From Gammaproteobacteria bacterium (GTDB taxonomy: Bacteria > Pseudomonadota > Gammaproteobacteria > Pseudomonadales > Pseudohongiellaceae), in NCBI GenBank assembly GCA_002706685.1, contig PALV01000015.1, forward strand, positions 1 through 64,000: DNA of 64,000 nucleotides, written 5' to 3'. Below, piece by piece: positions 16,155-23,651 of the stretch. A program made the translations under genes and the position numbers. Within the stretch, counting starts at the first letter, position 1; every line of letters starts with the position of its first letter. A model generated the notes under the pieces. The model searched no databases. It was not told where the DNA came from and saw nothing but the letters and a program-made list of their open reading frames with translations.

Positions 16155-16226
16155 GCATAACAAATGGCTGTTGTCGGACGCACCTACGCTGGCGCTCCGG
16201 TACGCCGCAAAGCCAGAGCGTTAGGC
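16155..16226 (+). other. attC site of cassette 6
   Basis: R' GCATAAC at 16155-16161, exactly complementary to the cassette start GTTATGC, and R'' GTTAGGC at 16220-16226, 72 bp. The interior ATGGCT...AGCCAGAGC and ACGCTGGCGCTCCGGTACG segments give the expected folded structure. Confidence 0.88.
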
Positions 16227-16240
16227 TTCAGGGAGAGGGT

Positions 16241-16744
16241 ATGACCAGAGCAGACTATCGTCTACCGCCGATACCAGAAGGCTTCCAGATCTACGAAGAA
16301 CGACTTGAGGTGGCTGGCCTAGCCCACCGGAAGGCGGATGCGGCGCAGTTTGCGCGCGGGAAGCAGAAAGCTCTGGAATGGGAGCCGGAGCCCGGAAATC
16401 GATACGATAAGAACGCGATCAGACTAATCGGTTGCCACAAAGGCATCTTTCTTACGAAGCGTACGCAGATTGGCTACGTGCCGAAGGAAGTTGCCAAGAC
16501 CCTTGTCGAGAGGGGGCTCGTCGCGGATGCCCAGCCACGCCTTCTAAAGACTTACGTCAGTGACGGTGGTTTCGTTGAGATCCTATTCCAGGTCGTCGGT
16601 CCAAAGGCTCGCATAGGCGAATATAAAGGAACTCAGGGAAGCGAAGAGCGTCAGCACTATACTGATGCCGTTGAGCAGGTATGCGATATCACCAGCTCAA
16701 AACCCGCCAGCGCGCCGAGCGCGACAATTACCCCGAGCACCTAA
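16241..16744 (+). CDS. Cassette 7: HIRAN-domain protein
   Basis: A 167-residue protein. Residues about 20-95 resemble a HIRAN domain: LEVAGLAHRKADAAQF..ALEWEPEPGNRYDKNAIRL..IGYVPKEVAKTLVERG, with the hallmark PxxRYDKNAI and GYVP. HIRAN domains recognise 3' ends of single-stranded DNA in helicases such as HLTF; alone their role is unclear. GGGAGAGG precedes ATG 16241. The last 64 bases overlap the next gene, so the two are probably translated together. Confidence 0.65.
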   Translation: MTRADYRLPPIPEGFQIYEERLEVAGLAHRKADAAQFARGKQKALEWEPEPGNRYDKNAIRLIGCHKGIFLTKRTQIGYVPKEVAKTLVERGLVADAQPRLLKTYVSDGGFVEILFQVVGPKARIGEYKGTQGSEERQHYTDAVEQVCDITSSKPASAPSATITPST

Positions 16745-17325
16745 GCCTCCGGGTACACCGCGCCCTGAGCTGGCTGAACCGCGTAGAACAATGTGAGGAC
16801 GACGACGGTCGTTTCATCTTTTTATGGATCGCGTTTAATGCAGCATATGCGAATGAAACCGGCGAGATCAGGATCACAGAAGGGCGGCGTGTTTCAGATT
16901 TTCTGGCTCGCCTGGTTGATCTCGATACCAACCAAGACCTGGCAAATATAGTCTGGAATAATTACTCAGGCAGCATACGATTGCTGCTGGATAACCAGTT
17001 CGTTTATGCGCCTTACTGGGATCACCAAAATGGCCTGCCAGATTCGGATGACTGGCAACAACGGTTTGAGACGGATAAACGCGCATCCCATCGGGCGTTG
17101 GCTAACCACGACACTGCAACGGTGTTGAGCATTGTTTTTAGCAGGTTGTATACCCTGCGTAACCAGCTGATTCATGGTGGTGCAACCTTTGGCGGATCGG
17201 TTAACCGCAAACAGCTCCATGACGGCGCGCGAATACTGGGCGATGTTGTGCCAGCCATTATCAATATCATGATGGACAACGCTAAACAGCACTGGGGCGA
17301 GGCGTGTTATCCGGTCAAGGCATGA
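16681..17325 (+). CDS. Cassette 7: HEPN-like protein
   Basis: A 214-residue protein with features of HEPN-fold proteins: FIFLWIAFNAAYA (about 46-58) and LYTLRNQLIHGGATF, where Arg160 and His165 give the R-x4-H motif of HEPN ribonucleases, followed by NRKQLHDGARILGDVVPAIINIMMD. It starts inside the HIRAN gene. A HIRAN sensor plus HEPN nuclease is a plausible defence pair (inference). No attC follows the stop codon; the recombinase module starts within about 160 bp. Confidence 0.7.
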   Translation: MRYHQLKTRQRAERDNYPEHLSLRVHRALSWLNRVEQCEDDDGRFIFLWIAFNAAYANETGEIRITEGRRVSDFLARLVDLDTNQDLANIVWNNYSGSIRLLLDNQFVYAPYWDHQNGLPDSDDWQQRFETDKRASHRALANHDTATVLSIVFSRLYTLRNQLIHGGATFGGSVNRKQLHDGARILGDVVPAIINIMMDNAKQHWGEACYPVKA

Positions 17326-17354
17326 GCCATTAACGATAATCATTCGCAACAAGA

Positions 17355-17397
17355 CGCCAAATTAAATCAAAAAAATGTAATTTAGTTCGATTTGGCG
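17355..17397. repeat. Inverted repeat at the left of the recombinase module
   Basis: CGCCAAAT at 17355-17362 and ATTTGGCG at 17390-17397, with a further TAAAT/ATTTA pair inside. It lies between the last cassette gene and the first gene of the module. It could be a terminator for the HEPN gene, an operator, or part of the module's recombination site. The rest of 17326-17485 holds no gene. Confidence 0.45.
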
Positions 17398-17485
17398 CCC
17401 TTCAAGGGCTCCAAACGCGACATTGCTTTTGATCCGAACCACTAAACTGGCTACTCCAGACCAAAAAACGGGCGCCAGTTAGTTC

Positions 17486-18064
17486 ATGGATTTCCAGTCG
17501 ACAGAGTTCGTCACGCTGCAACGATCGCGGTTGATTTTGCATCCTGCAGCGCGGGAAGCGTTCGATCTGGATCAGCGCATTGAGACCGAAATGGCCGGGG
17601 AATTTGTAGATCACGCATTCAGGGTTCTCGCAGACATAGGGGTGTACCTGGTGGTTTCAGCACTGCAGGGTGAAAAAAATTCAGGTCTTTATGGGTTTTT
17701 GGGAAACTGGCACATTTTGAACAACTGCACAGAAACGCAGATCATCTGTCTGCGGTTGTCGTCTGAAATCGATGATTCTGGAATTGAAACGATTGCCGCG
17801 GCATATGTGGCAGGTCGATTGATGAGGATGCCCCGCATTTCCACAGGACTCGCACACTGCGTTGAGTTGGCAAAAAAAAGTCCGGATTTTTTGACTGCGC
17901 TGAAGGGTTCGACTGCACGAAAAAATTCATCAGCTGAAACGGCAGTAGCAAATGCATGTCAGTCCTCAAAAAGCACGGTCAGATCACAGGTCAGGTCGCT
18001 ACGTGCACGTAAACGTCGCCAAATGGAGCAAATTAAATTTCAATTCGAGGAGATTATGAGTTGA
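17486..18064 (+). CDS. Recombinase-module gene 1: unknown protein, possible HTH
   Basis: A 192-residue protein I do not recognise. The central part (about 85-125) is mildly hydrophobic. The C-terminal 55 residues (SSAETAVANACQSSKS, then SLRARKRRQMEQ) look like a helix-turn-helix followed by a basic helix, suggesting DNA binding. No clear ribosome site precedes ATG 17486. The stop codon overlaps the start of the next gene. By position it is an accessory of the two recombinases downstream. Confidence 0.65.
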   Translation: MDFQSTEFVTLQRSRLILHPAAREAFDLDQRIETEMAGEFVDHAFRVLADIGVYLVVSALQGEKNSGLYGFLGNWHILNNCTETQIICLRLSSEIDDSGIETIAAAYVAGRLMRMPRISTGLAHCVELAKKSPDFLTALKGSTARKNSSAETAVANACQSSKSTVRSQVRSLRARKRRQMEQIKFQFEEIMS

Positions 18065-18822
18065 TAGAAAAATTATCCGATACGCTGACTGAGCAACAGG
18101 TGCGAGCCCTAAATACGCACGCCACACAATTAATCGATTTATGTGAGGACGCTGAGTATTATGCGGGCCAAATTCTGGATATTGAATTTATGGAATCTCA
18201 TGTCAATGAATTTGATAAAAAAACTCTAAAAGCGGTGCATAGGGCGATAAAAAAACGACGCAGAATAGGGGAATGTCCGGTTGAGGCATTCCTCAGTTCC
18301 TGTCCTAATCTGAGTAGCGAAATATATTATCAGTTGTGGCTAACAAAATCACGAGCCTGGTATTTATACAAAAGGTACAGAAAACGATTTGGTTTTATAG
18401 GCCTATTGTTGCGCATGCTCGATTCAGTTCGGTTGATCATAGAACGAGATGACGTTATTAATTTAAAAAATCATCTATACCTGACTCGTGGAATTGGCGA
18501 TGAGCTGCATAACATAAAATTGAGTGAAAATTCCTGTGGTAATACAGATGAGGATCAGTCCTATCTGCGCAAAATATCACCATACCGACTGATGCTAGAG
18601 TATGATGCGGTCGACAGGCTCGAAAACCCGCGCCCATCATTCAGGAAGAAAAAAAACCCAATATATAAGAAGGGAAAGCACAAGAAATCAGAAACGCCAT
18701 CTATAGCGTCTGGCGGAACTGGCTATAAAACAATAGGAAATAAAAAGTCTCGACGAATTAGGAAACTAAAAAAAGCGCCCACGGAAGACTACAACATCTC
18801 GAAAAAAAATCAAAATCGCTAA
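18061..18822 (+). CDS. Recombinase-module gene 2: unknown basic protein
   Basis: A 253-residue protein from TTG 18061, which overlaps the preceding stop codon and follows GAGGAG by 8 bases. Residues 1-130 look helical with charged patches (AIKKRRRIGECP, KSRAWYLYKRYRKRFGF). The C-terminal 70 residues are very rich in Lys and Arg (FRKKKNPIYKKGKHKK, NKKSRRIRKLKKA), as in nucleic-acid-binding tails. Codon use is AT-rich compared with the flagellar genes. No known family recognised. Confidence 0.6.
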   Translation: MIEKLSDTLTEQQVRALNTHATQLIDLCEDAEYYAGQILDIEFMESHVNEFDKKTLKAVHRAIKKRRRIGECPVEAFLSSCPNLSSEIYYQLWLTKSRAWYLYKRYRKRFGFIGLLLRMLDSVRLIIERDDVINLKNHLYLTRGIGDELHNIKLSENSCGNTDEDQSYLRKISPYRLMLEYDAVDRLENPRPSFRKKKNPIYKKGKHKKSETPSIASGGTGYKTIGNKKSRRIRKLKKAPTEDYNISKKNQNR

Positions 18823-18848
18823 CAACAAATGCGTCTATACCCAGCGAT

Positions 18849-20174
18849 ATGGCGGTTCAGGAGCTGTTAAAAATATTGGTAGTGCCGCCACCGATGGAAA
18901 AGAGGTCAGCATACACGGCGATTGCATACAGTCTGGTATACGGCGCATCGCTACGAAAAATGTTCGATGCTCAATCGAACGAGTTTATTTCAATAGTTGT
19001 TGATATCCAGAATAGGTCAGCCACAACTCGATGTCAGTTGAAAGCCCAGCCAGGTGATAAATTTGAGAATATATTCAATTCGTCCACTCAGCATAATGGG
19101 GTTAGGATAAAATCCAATATTCTGGAATGTCTGGACTCTGTATGGGGCCTACAGGATTTTATATCCGATGACAGAGAGTCAATTGTTCACGATGTGGGGT
19201 TGATTTTAAAATCTGTCAGAGCCGCCGGTTTCTACATAACCTCATCAGGTCTGTCTAAATATCGCGCCGCATGGATGGCCAACAGAAACGTGGATTATGC
19301 AGAAATATCATTACTGCACGGTGAGGCTAATCCGGATGCCGCAGGCGTTCATTATCATCATATATCCTCCCAGCAGTTACAGCAAATCCACGACAGATAT
19401 GAGCAGTATATCGGACACGGGATAGAGGAATTGAACCAACGTGCTGAACATGACGGTCAGTCTGAAAATGTTGGGTCCTCTGTTGTTATGCTGGATGCTA
19501 AAATTCCCGCCATTTTTAACTGGCTCTGTGCGAGAGTTGCGAGTCATCGATATTCAGATCCAGCAGAGCATCACAATTTGCTGACGCTGTTAACGGATCA
19601 GGTATTGAGATTGTCGAGCGGTTATCGTTCTGTGAATCACCCGTGGTGGCGCCTGAATAACGTTGATCTCGAAACAGGAATTATGCACATATCAGACAAA
19701 GATTCGTCTGTTAGTTCTATAACGGGACGAATAATTATTTTGCCAGAATTCTGTTTAGCCTATCTGTCTGCGTATTTAGATTATTTGCGTTCCAGTTTGT
19801 ATGTTTCCGCATACAATACTGCGCTGAGAAGTCATAGAAATTTAGTATTTGAAAATAAAAGGCCAGTGCTTTTTTATATTATTAATGGTTATCCTAGCTC
19901 AGTACGGCCAAGGTTGAACCGAGATTATATGGCAGAGCTAGCTGCTCTACCACCAAACTGGCATCGCCATTATATCCGTTCAGCGCTGCGACGGTCTGGC
20001 ATCAGTGGTGACCTGGTGGACCTCTGGATGGGGCACGATATAGCAGGGAGTGATCCGCTGCACGAATTTTCCGGATTGTCGATTAATGATTTGCGGAAAA
20101 TTTCCAGGGTCGTTAACAGCACAATGGAATATCGCCTAAGAATACCAAACTCTGCATCAGTTTTGGGTGAGTAG
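18849..20174 (+). CDS. Recombinase-module gene 3: tyrosine-recombinase-like protein lacking the usual Tyr
   Basis: A 441-residue protein. The C-terminal half has a tyrosine-recombinase fold signature: Arg260 in LRLSSGYRSVNHPWWRL with NVDLETGIMHISDKD (Lys284), His374 and Arg377 in HYIRSAL, and His396 in LWMGHD. The nucleophile normally lies 9-10 residues after this His; here that stretch reads AGSDPLHEFSGLS with His405 and Phe407 and no Tyr. The next Tyr is 428. It may be a non-cleaving partner or use another residue. It ends just before the large recombinase gene. Confidence 0.75.
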   Translation: MAVQELLKILVVPPPMEKRSAYTAIAYSLVYGASLRKMFDAQSNEFISIVVDIQNRSATTRCQLKAQPGDKFENIFNSSTQHNGVRIKSNILECLDSVWGLQDFISDDRESIVHDVGLILKSVRAAGFYITSSGLSKYRAAWMANRNVDYAEISLLHGEANPDAAGVHYHHISSQQLQQIHDRYEQYIGHGIEELNQRAEHDGQSENVGSSVVMLDAKIPAIFNWLCARVASHRYSDPAEHHNLLTLLTDQVLRLSSGYRSVNHPWWRLNNVDLETGIMHISDKDSSVSSITGRIIILPEFCLAYLSAYLDYLRSSLYVSAYNTALRSHRNLVFENKRPVLFYIINGYPSSVRPRLNRDYMAELAALPPNWHRHYIRSALRRSGISGDLVDLWMGHDIAGSDPLHEFSGLSINDLRKISRVVNSTMEYRLRIPNSASVLGE

Positions 20175-20175
20175 C

Positions 20176-23100
20176 ATGCCAAAAAATACAGTCCTGTTCG
20201 GAGCGGAAGCAAGAATGGCAGCGCGAAATAGACGCGCACTGCTGGTAGAGTCCAGGACATCCATACTGTATGAGGAGATGCTAAGCGGTTCTGATGAGGG
20301 CTCTAGATTACCTAATCCGCAATCGCTTCGGCGTCTCGATAAATTGAGTGCGATTTTGATAGAAACGTATTCTGCACGAAATGAACGTGCTATAGCATTT
20401 AGATACGCTACTGATTTAGCGATTCGTGACTATCCAAAACAGAAACAGAAAATTAAAAAAATATTTGATTTGTCTGTATATGAGGGTTTACGAACAACAC
20501 ACGATTTTGCCTGGTGGAATGAGACTCAGCTAGGTCTGCGGTTATGTAGACGTTGGCGTGATGAATTTTCAGTTGCATACACATCAAGCCAGAATGCTGA
20601 CCCTCTCAACCAGATATTCCACATAGCCATGTCCGCAGTTTTTAACGGGGCGATTGGCAGTGATGTCTGGATATCCGCATTTCTGGATACGATTTTGTCG
20701 CCTCGAGTTGAATTCATCCTCTTGGCGGACGGTGACAACCCGCAATATTGGGTTGATCTGCAGACTGATAGCTCCTCGGTTCCACGTAACAAACGTGACG
20801 AAAATTCAGAGGTTTCTACACGTTTATGGCGTATCGATGCGACGACATTGGTGTTGTTGTTGTCATACCTGCGTGATGTGAAAAACGATTCAAATAAAAA
20901 TCCTGTTGATCGGGAATCGGTACTGCGTTCAATTGAGGTTTGGACACAATCTGGAACTACCAGGACTATCCGAATCAATCGTCTATGTAAAATCGGTGTT
21001 TTTGCCCTCGAATCTCGTCAGTATCTACCTGTCTCCCAACCGATGCTGAAAACCGCTGTTGGTGGTTACGCGAGTGCCTCGATAATCCTCTCCGATTTTG
21101 TGGGCGTTACCCAGGACAAGGTCACCCGCATCGATTCTATTAATTACGATATGGGTGATGAGCGATTTCGGATTGATACCAGGAGGCAAACACGCCATAT
21201 AGATGAACGGCAATCACTGGACAAGGAATTTTTGGGTTCGCTCCTGGACATTGTGAATCACTCAGAGGATTTACTGGATGATCTCAATAACCTGGCCAAA
21301 GGTGCAGACACCTCAGGGCGAAGTGTGCTCATAGGCTGGTACCGCCATTTGCTGGAAGATCGTGGTCTAAAAACTTCTTCCGTGGCGACGTATCACAGCG
21401 TTTTGGCTCAGCGCTGGTTGGGCGCCTGCGGTTTCACCAGGCTCGACTCTTGTGATGAGTCCAGAATCAATGACCTGTTTGATGAACTGTTTGATGATCT
21501 GCCGGTTTCAAATCGTCATCACGATTATGTGCTCGAGCGTGCGCAGGATCTGTTTCGGTATATGAAGCAGATATACCAATGGGATTTTGCTATGCCTCAC
21601 GCCCTGACGCAGCGTATCGGCGCCCCCTCGTTTATTCGGGCGGATGTCATTCCACTATGGGTCGTAAACGGGGCCGTGAGCTACCTGCTGAGTAGTGGCT
21701 CAACTATAGAGCTAGTGGTTCGCCGGCAGCTGGCGCTAATTTTGGTGATCGCGCATAGGACAGGTATGCGTATTTCAGAGATCCTGAAAATCCGGTTATA
21801 TGACGTCGAAAATAGTAACGCAATGTGGGTTTTTGTACGCGAAAGCGAATTCGGGGGCCACAAAACCGCCAGTGCAAAACGCAAAATTCCATTCGGGGCG
21901 CTACTGACCGAAACGGAGATGTCGCTTTTTGAGGATATTCTGTCCTATCGGAACGTGCTGTTTGATGATAATAACCAGCGCCGGGTACTGTTGTTCTCCG
22001 CTGATGGTTCAGCGACAGGGATGTTTGATCAAGGATTTGTCAGCAGGGTGATTTCCGATTTGATGTCTGAGATCTATGGGCGCAGGCTGGTATTTCACAG
22101 CCTGCGACATACTGCGTTAACGGCGCTAGAGGTGATTTTGGATGGACGTCATGATGGATTTGCGGCGACGATTACAGGCTACAGCCAGCAACAGATCGAT
22201 TTTATCCGTAGCCGTGTCGGTGGTAGTCGTACGTATGATACATACTGGCAATTGGCCGGGTTTGCCGGGCACATCAATCCCAGGTCTACGCTCGAAAATT
22301 ACCTGCACACGACGCCGCTCCTGTTTTATCGGGTGCTGGCTCAGTATGACCGTGAATTGCCTGTGGATTTTTTAAAAATAATGCTCGGTGTAACGCAAAC
22401 GCTGATTACCCGAAATTCGGGCATTAAGAGCGACCAACCGGTGCTGCATTACGATGCCGTATGCCGTATTGTAAACAAAATGGTCGCTCCCTACGTGAAA
22501 CATTCTGTGCAGTTGCTGCGCACTCAGGAGCCTCAATCTCCGATACCGCAGAGTATCACGACTAAAAACAAATCGGATGTTCTGACCTGCTACCGGGCGC
22601 TACAGCAAATTGAGGCCGGACGAACGATTCAGCAAGCGTCTAACGCAACCTATGCCAGTAAAAAATCGGTTGCCCAATGGGTAAAATCTGCCAAGCGCCT
22701 GCTGCAACACTACAACACCGTTCGACGTCGTAGCCGGTTAATTGATTCGAATCGCGTTAAACCCGGACGTCTCGTGTTGGCACCGGGTTTGCCGAATACA
22801 CAGATTGAGTTGTCAGAAGCCGTTGAAGCCATTGCCGCATTTCGTCAGGTTTATAGCAGCCACCGTGAACTGCTGTATTGGGCGGTTGATTACGTGTTAT
22901 CCAGAGTATCGGTGGAAAACACAGGTTTGCGATTCTCATCTCCGGATGATCTGAGTCGTTTTATGAATTTGATGGTGCGATATTTTGAGGCCAGTCGATT
23001 TCGGGTTACGCTGCATCCCCTGATTGATGCAGACCCGCAACAGCAGCTCGACGTTTGGCAGGAAAACGCGCGTGGGGCACTCGGCAGGCTTGGAACTGAG

Positions 23101-23286
23101 AGGGTAAAGAACGCCAATAGATTTCCACAGGGGAGGGCGTTGCTGGTATTGCGGCATCCGGATGAGGAAATCAGGTTACGTATGGCGTCAGAGCAGGGTT
23201 TGGGTTACGAGGAATTTGCGTCACATACCCTGCAGTTTATTTTTCACATGCTGGGGATTTTGCTGCCAGACGCCACGTCGGCGTAG
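20176..23286 (+). CDS. Recombinase-module gene 4: very large tyrosine recombinase
   Basis: A 1036-residue protein from ATG 20176 (a GTG at 20167 is also in frame); GGTGAG precedes it. Residues about 1-370 are unrecognised. A core-binding segment (about 375-475) leads to the catalytic domain: Arg532 (HRTGMRISEIL), Lys563 (FGGHK), His641 and Arg644 (FHSLRHTAL), His699 (FAGH) and Tyr709 (LENYLH). About 50 residues are inserted between HxxR and the second His. A C-terminal extension of about 320 residues includes a probable helix-turn-helix (about 797-842). Typical integrases have 300-420 residues. Likely the active recombinase of the module. Confidence 0.85.
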   Translation: MPKNTVLFGAEARMAARNRRALLVESRTSILYEEMLSGSDEGSRLPNPQSLRRLDKLSAILIETYSARNERAIAFRYATDLAIRDYPKQKQKIKKIFDLSVYEGLRTTHDFAWWNETQLGLRLCRRWRDEFSVAYTSSQNADPLNQIFHIAMSAVFNGAIGSDVWISAFLDTILSPRVEFILLADGDNPQYWVDLQTDSSSVPRNKRDENSEVSTRLWRIDATTLVLLLSYLRDVKNDSNKNPVDRESVLRSIEVWTQSGTTRTIRINRLCKIGVFALESRQYLPVSQPMLKTAVGGYASASIILSDFVGVTQDKVTRIDSINYDMGDERFRIDTRRQTRHIDERQSLDKEFLGSLLDIVNHSEDLLDDLNNLAKGADTSGRSVLIGWYRHLLEDRGLKTSSVATYHSVLAQRWLGACGFTRLDSCDESRINDLFDELFDDLPVSNRHHDYVLERAQDLFRYMKQIYQWDFAMPHALTQRIGAPSFIRADVIPLWVVNGAVSYLLSSGSTIELVVRRQLALILVIAHRTGMRISEILKIRLYDVENSNAMWVFVRESEFGGHKTASAKRKIPFGALLTETEMSLFEDILSYRNVLFDDNNQRRVLLFSADGSATGMFDQGFVSRVISDLMSEIYGRRLVFHSLRHTALTALEVILDGRHDGFAATITGYSQQQIDFIRSRVGGSRTYDTYWQLAGFAGHINPRSTLENYLHTTPLLFYRVLAQYDRELPVDFLKIMLGVTQTLITRNSGIKSDQPVLHYDAVCRIVNKMVAPYVKHSVQLLRTQEPQSPIPQSITTKNKSDVLTCYRALQQIEAGRTIQQASNATYASKKSVAQWVKSAKRLLQHYNTVRRRSRLIDSNRVKPGRLVLAPGLPNTQIELSEAVEAIAAFRQVYSSHRELLYWAVDYVLSRVSVENTGLRFSSPDDLSRFMNLMVRYFEASRFRVTLHPLIDADPQQQLDVWQENARGALGRLGTERVKNANRFPQGRALLVLRHPDEEIRLRMASEQGLGYEEFASHTLQFIFHMLGILLPDATSA

Positions 23287-23295
23287 ACGCCAGAA

Positions 23296-23330
23296 GAATT
23301 GGCCACCGAATTTTTTTCGATGGCCAATTC
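23296..23330. terminator. Hairpin at the end of the recombinase module
   Basis: Perfect 10-bp arms GAATTGGCCA and TGGCCAATTC around a 15-base loop that itself has seven T. It starts 10 bp after the stop of the large recombinase. It may be a terminator, or the right-hand recombination site of the module. Confidence 0.5.
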
Positions 23331-23350
23331 AGAGTCACCGCAGGGTTTTG

Positions 23351-23647
23351 TCAGAGGGCGGACAAATTTTGCATGCTGACGATTTCGTTAAAATCTCCAG
23401 CCAAATCTGTCATGGTCAGCAGGTCCGCGACAATCAACGCGCCTGGCTGAGGTGGTTCCTGGTCGCCGTTTTCCATCCGTAGAAAATAGGAGTTTATGCA
23501 GGTCTGGTCATCAGTGGTTGCGCTGACACACCAGAGTGCCGGTACAAATCGGTGCATGACAACCCGGACATCGGATACTCTGAGGATCTGTGTAGAGCGA
23601 GTCAGTTCACTGTTTTCGTTCATTTTTTTGAATAGTAAGTGCTGCAT
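23351..23647 (-). CDS. Small protein downstream of the integrase, unknown
   Basis: A 98-residue protein with no motif I recognise; mid-part VVMHRFVPALWCVSATTDD, C-terminal part LIVADLLTMTDLAGDFNEIV. It starts 5 bases after the integrase stop with CAGGGAG upstream, so it appears to be the third gene of the excisionase-integrase operon. It converges with the recombinase module. Confidence 0.6.
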   Translation of the reverse strand: MQHLLFKKMNENSELTRSTQILRVSDVRVVMHRFVPALWCVSATTDDQTCINSYFLRMENGDQEPPQPGALIVADLLTMTDLAGDFNEIVSMQNLSAL

Positions 23648-23651
23648 GTCA

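Larger units (their letters stand above)
12229..17325 (+). mobile_element. Integron gene-cassette array without integrase (CALIN)
   Basis: Seven cassettes start at the T after G in GTTRRRY-like boxes: 12229, 13596 and 14105 among others (full list 12229, 12683, 13596, 14105, 14869, 15314, 16221). For cassettes 1-4 and 6 the first bases are perfectly complementary to the R' box at the end of the same cassette (for example GTTAGTGGGC with GCCCACTAAC), which is the signature of circular cassettes opened at attC. Cassette 5 matches with one mismatch. Cassette 7 has lost its attC. No intI gene lies in the window, so capture would depend on an integrase in trans. Confidence 0.85.

Noticed and set aside
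17326..17485. Possible attC of cassette 7
   Set aside because: GCCATTAAC at about 17331 only loosely resembles the GCCTAAC box required by the cassette start, and no partner R'' box with folding arms follows.
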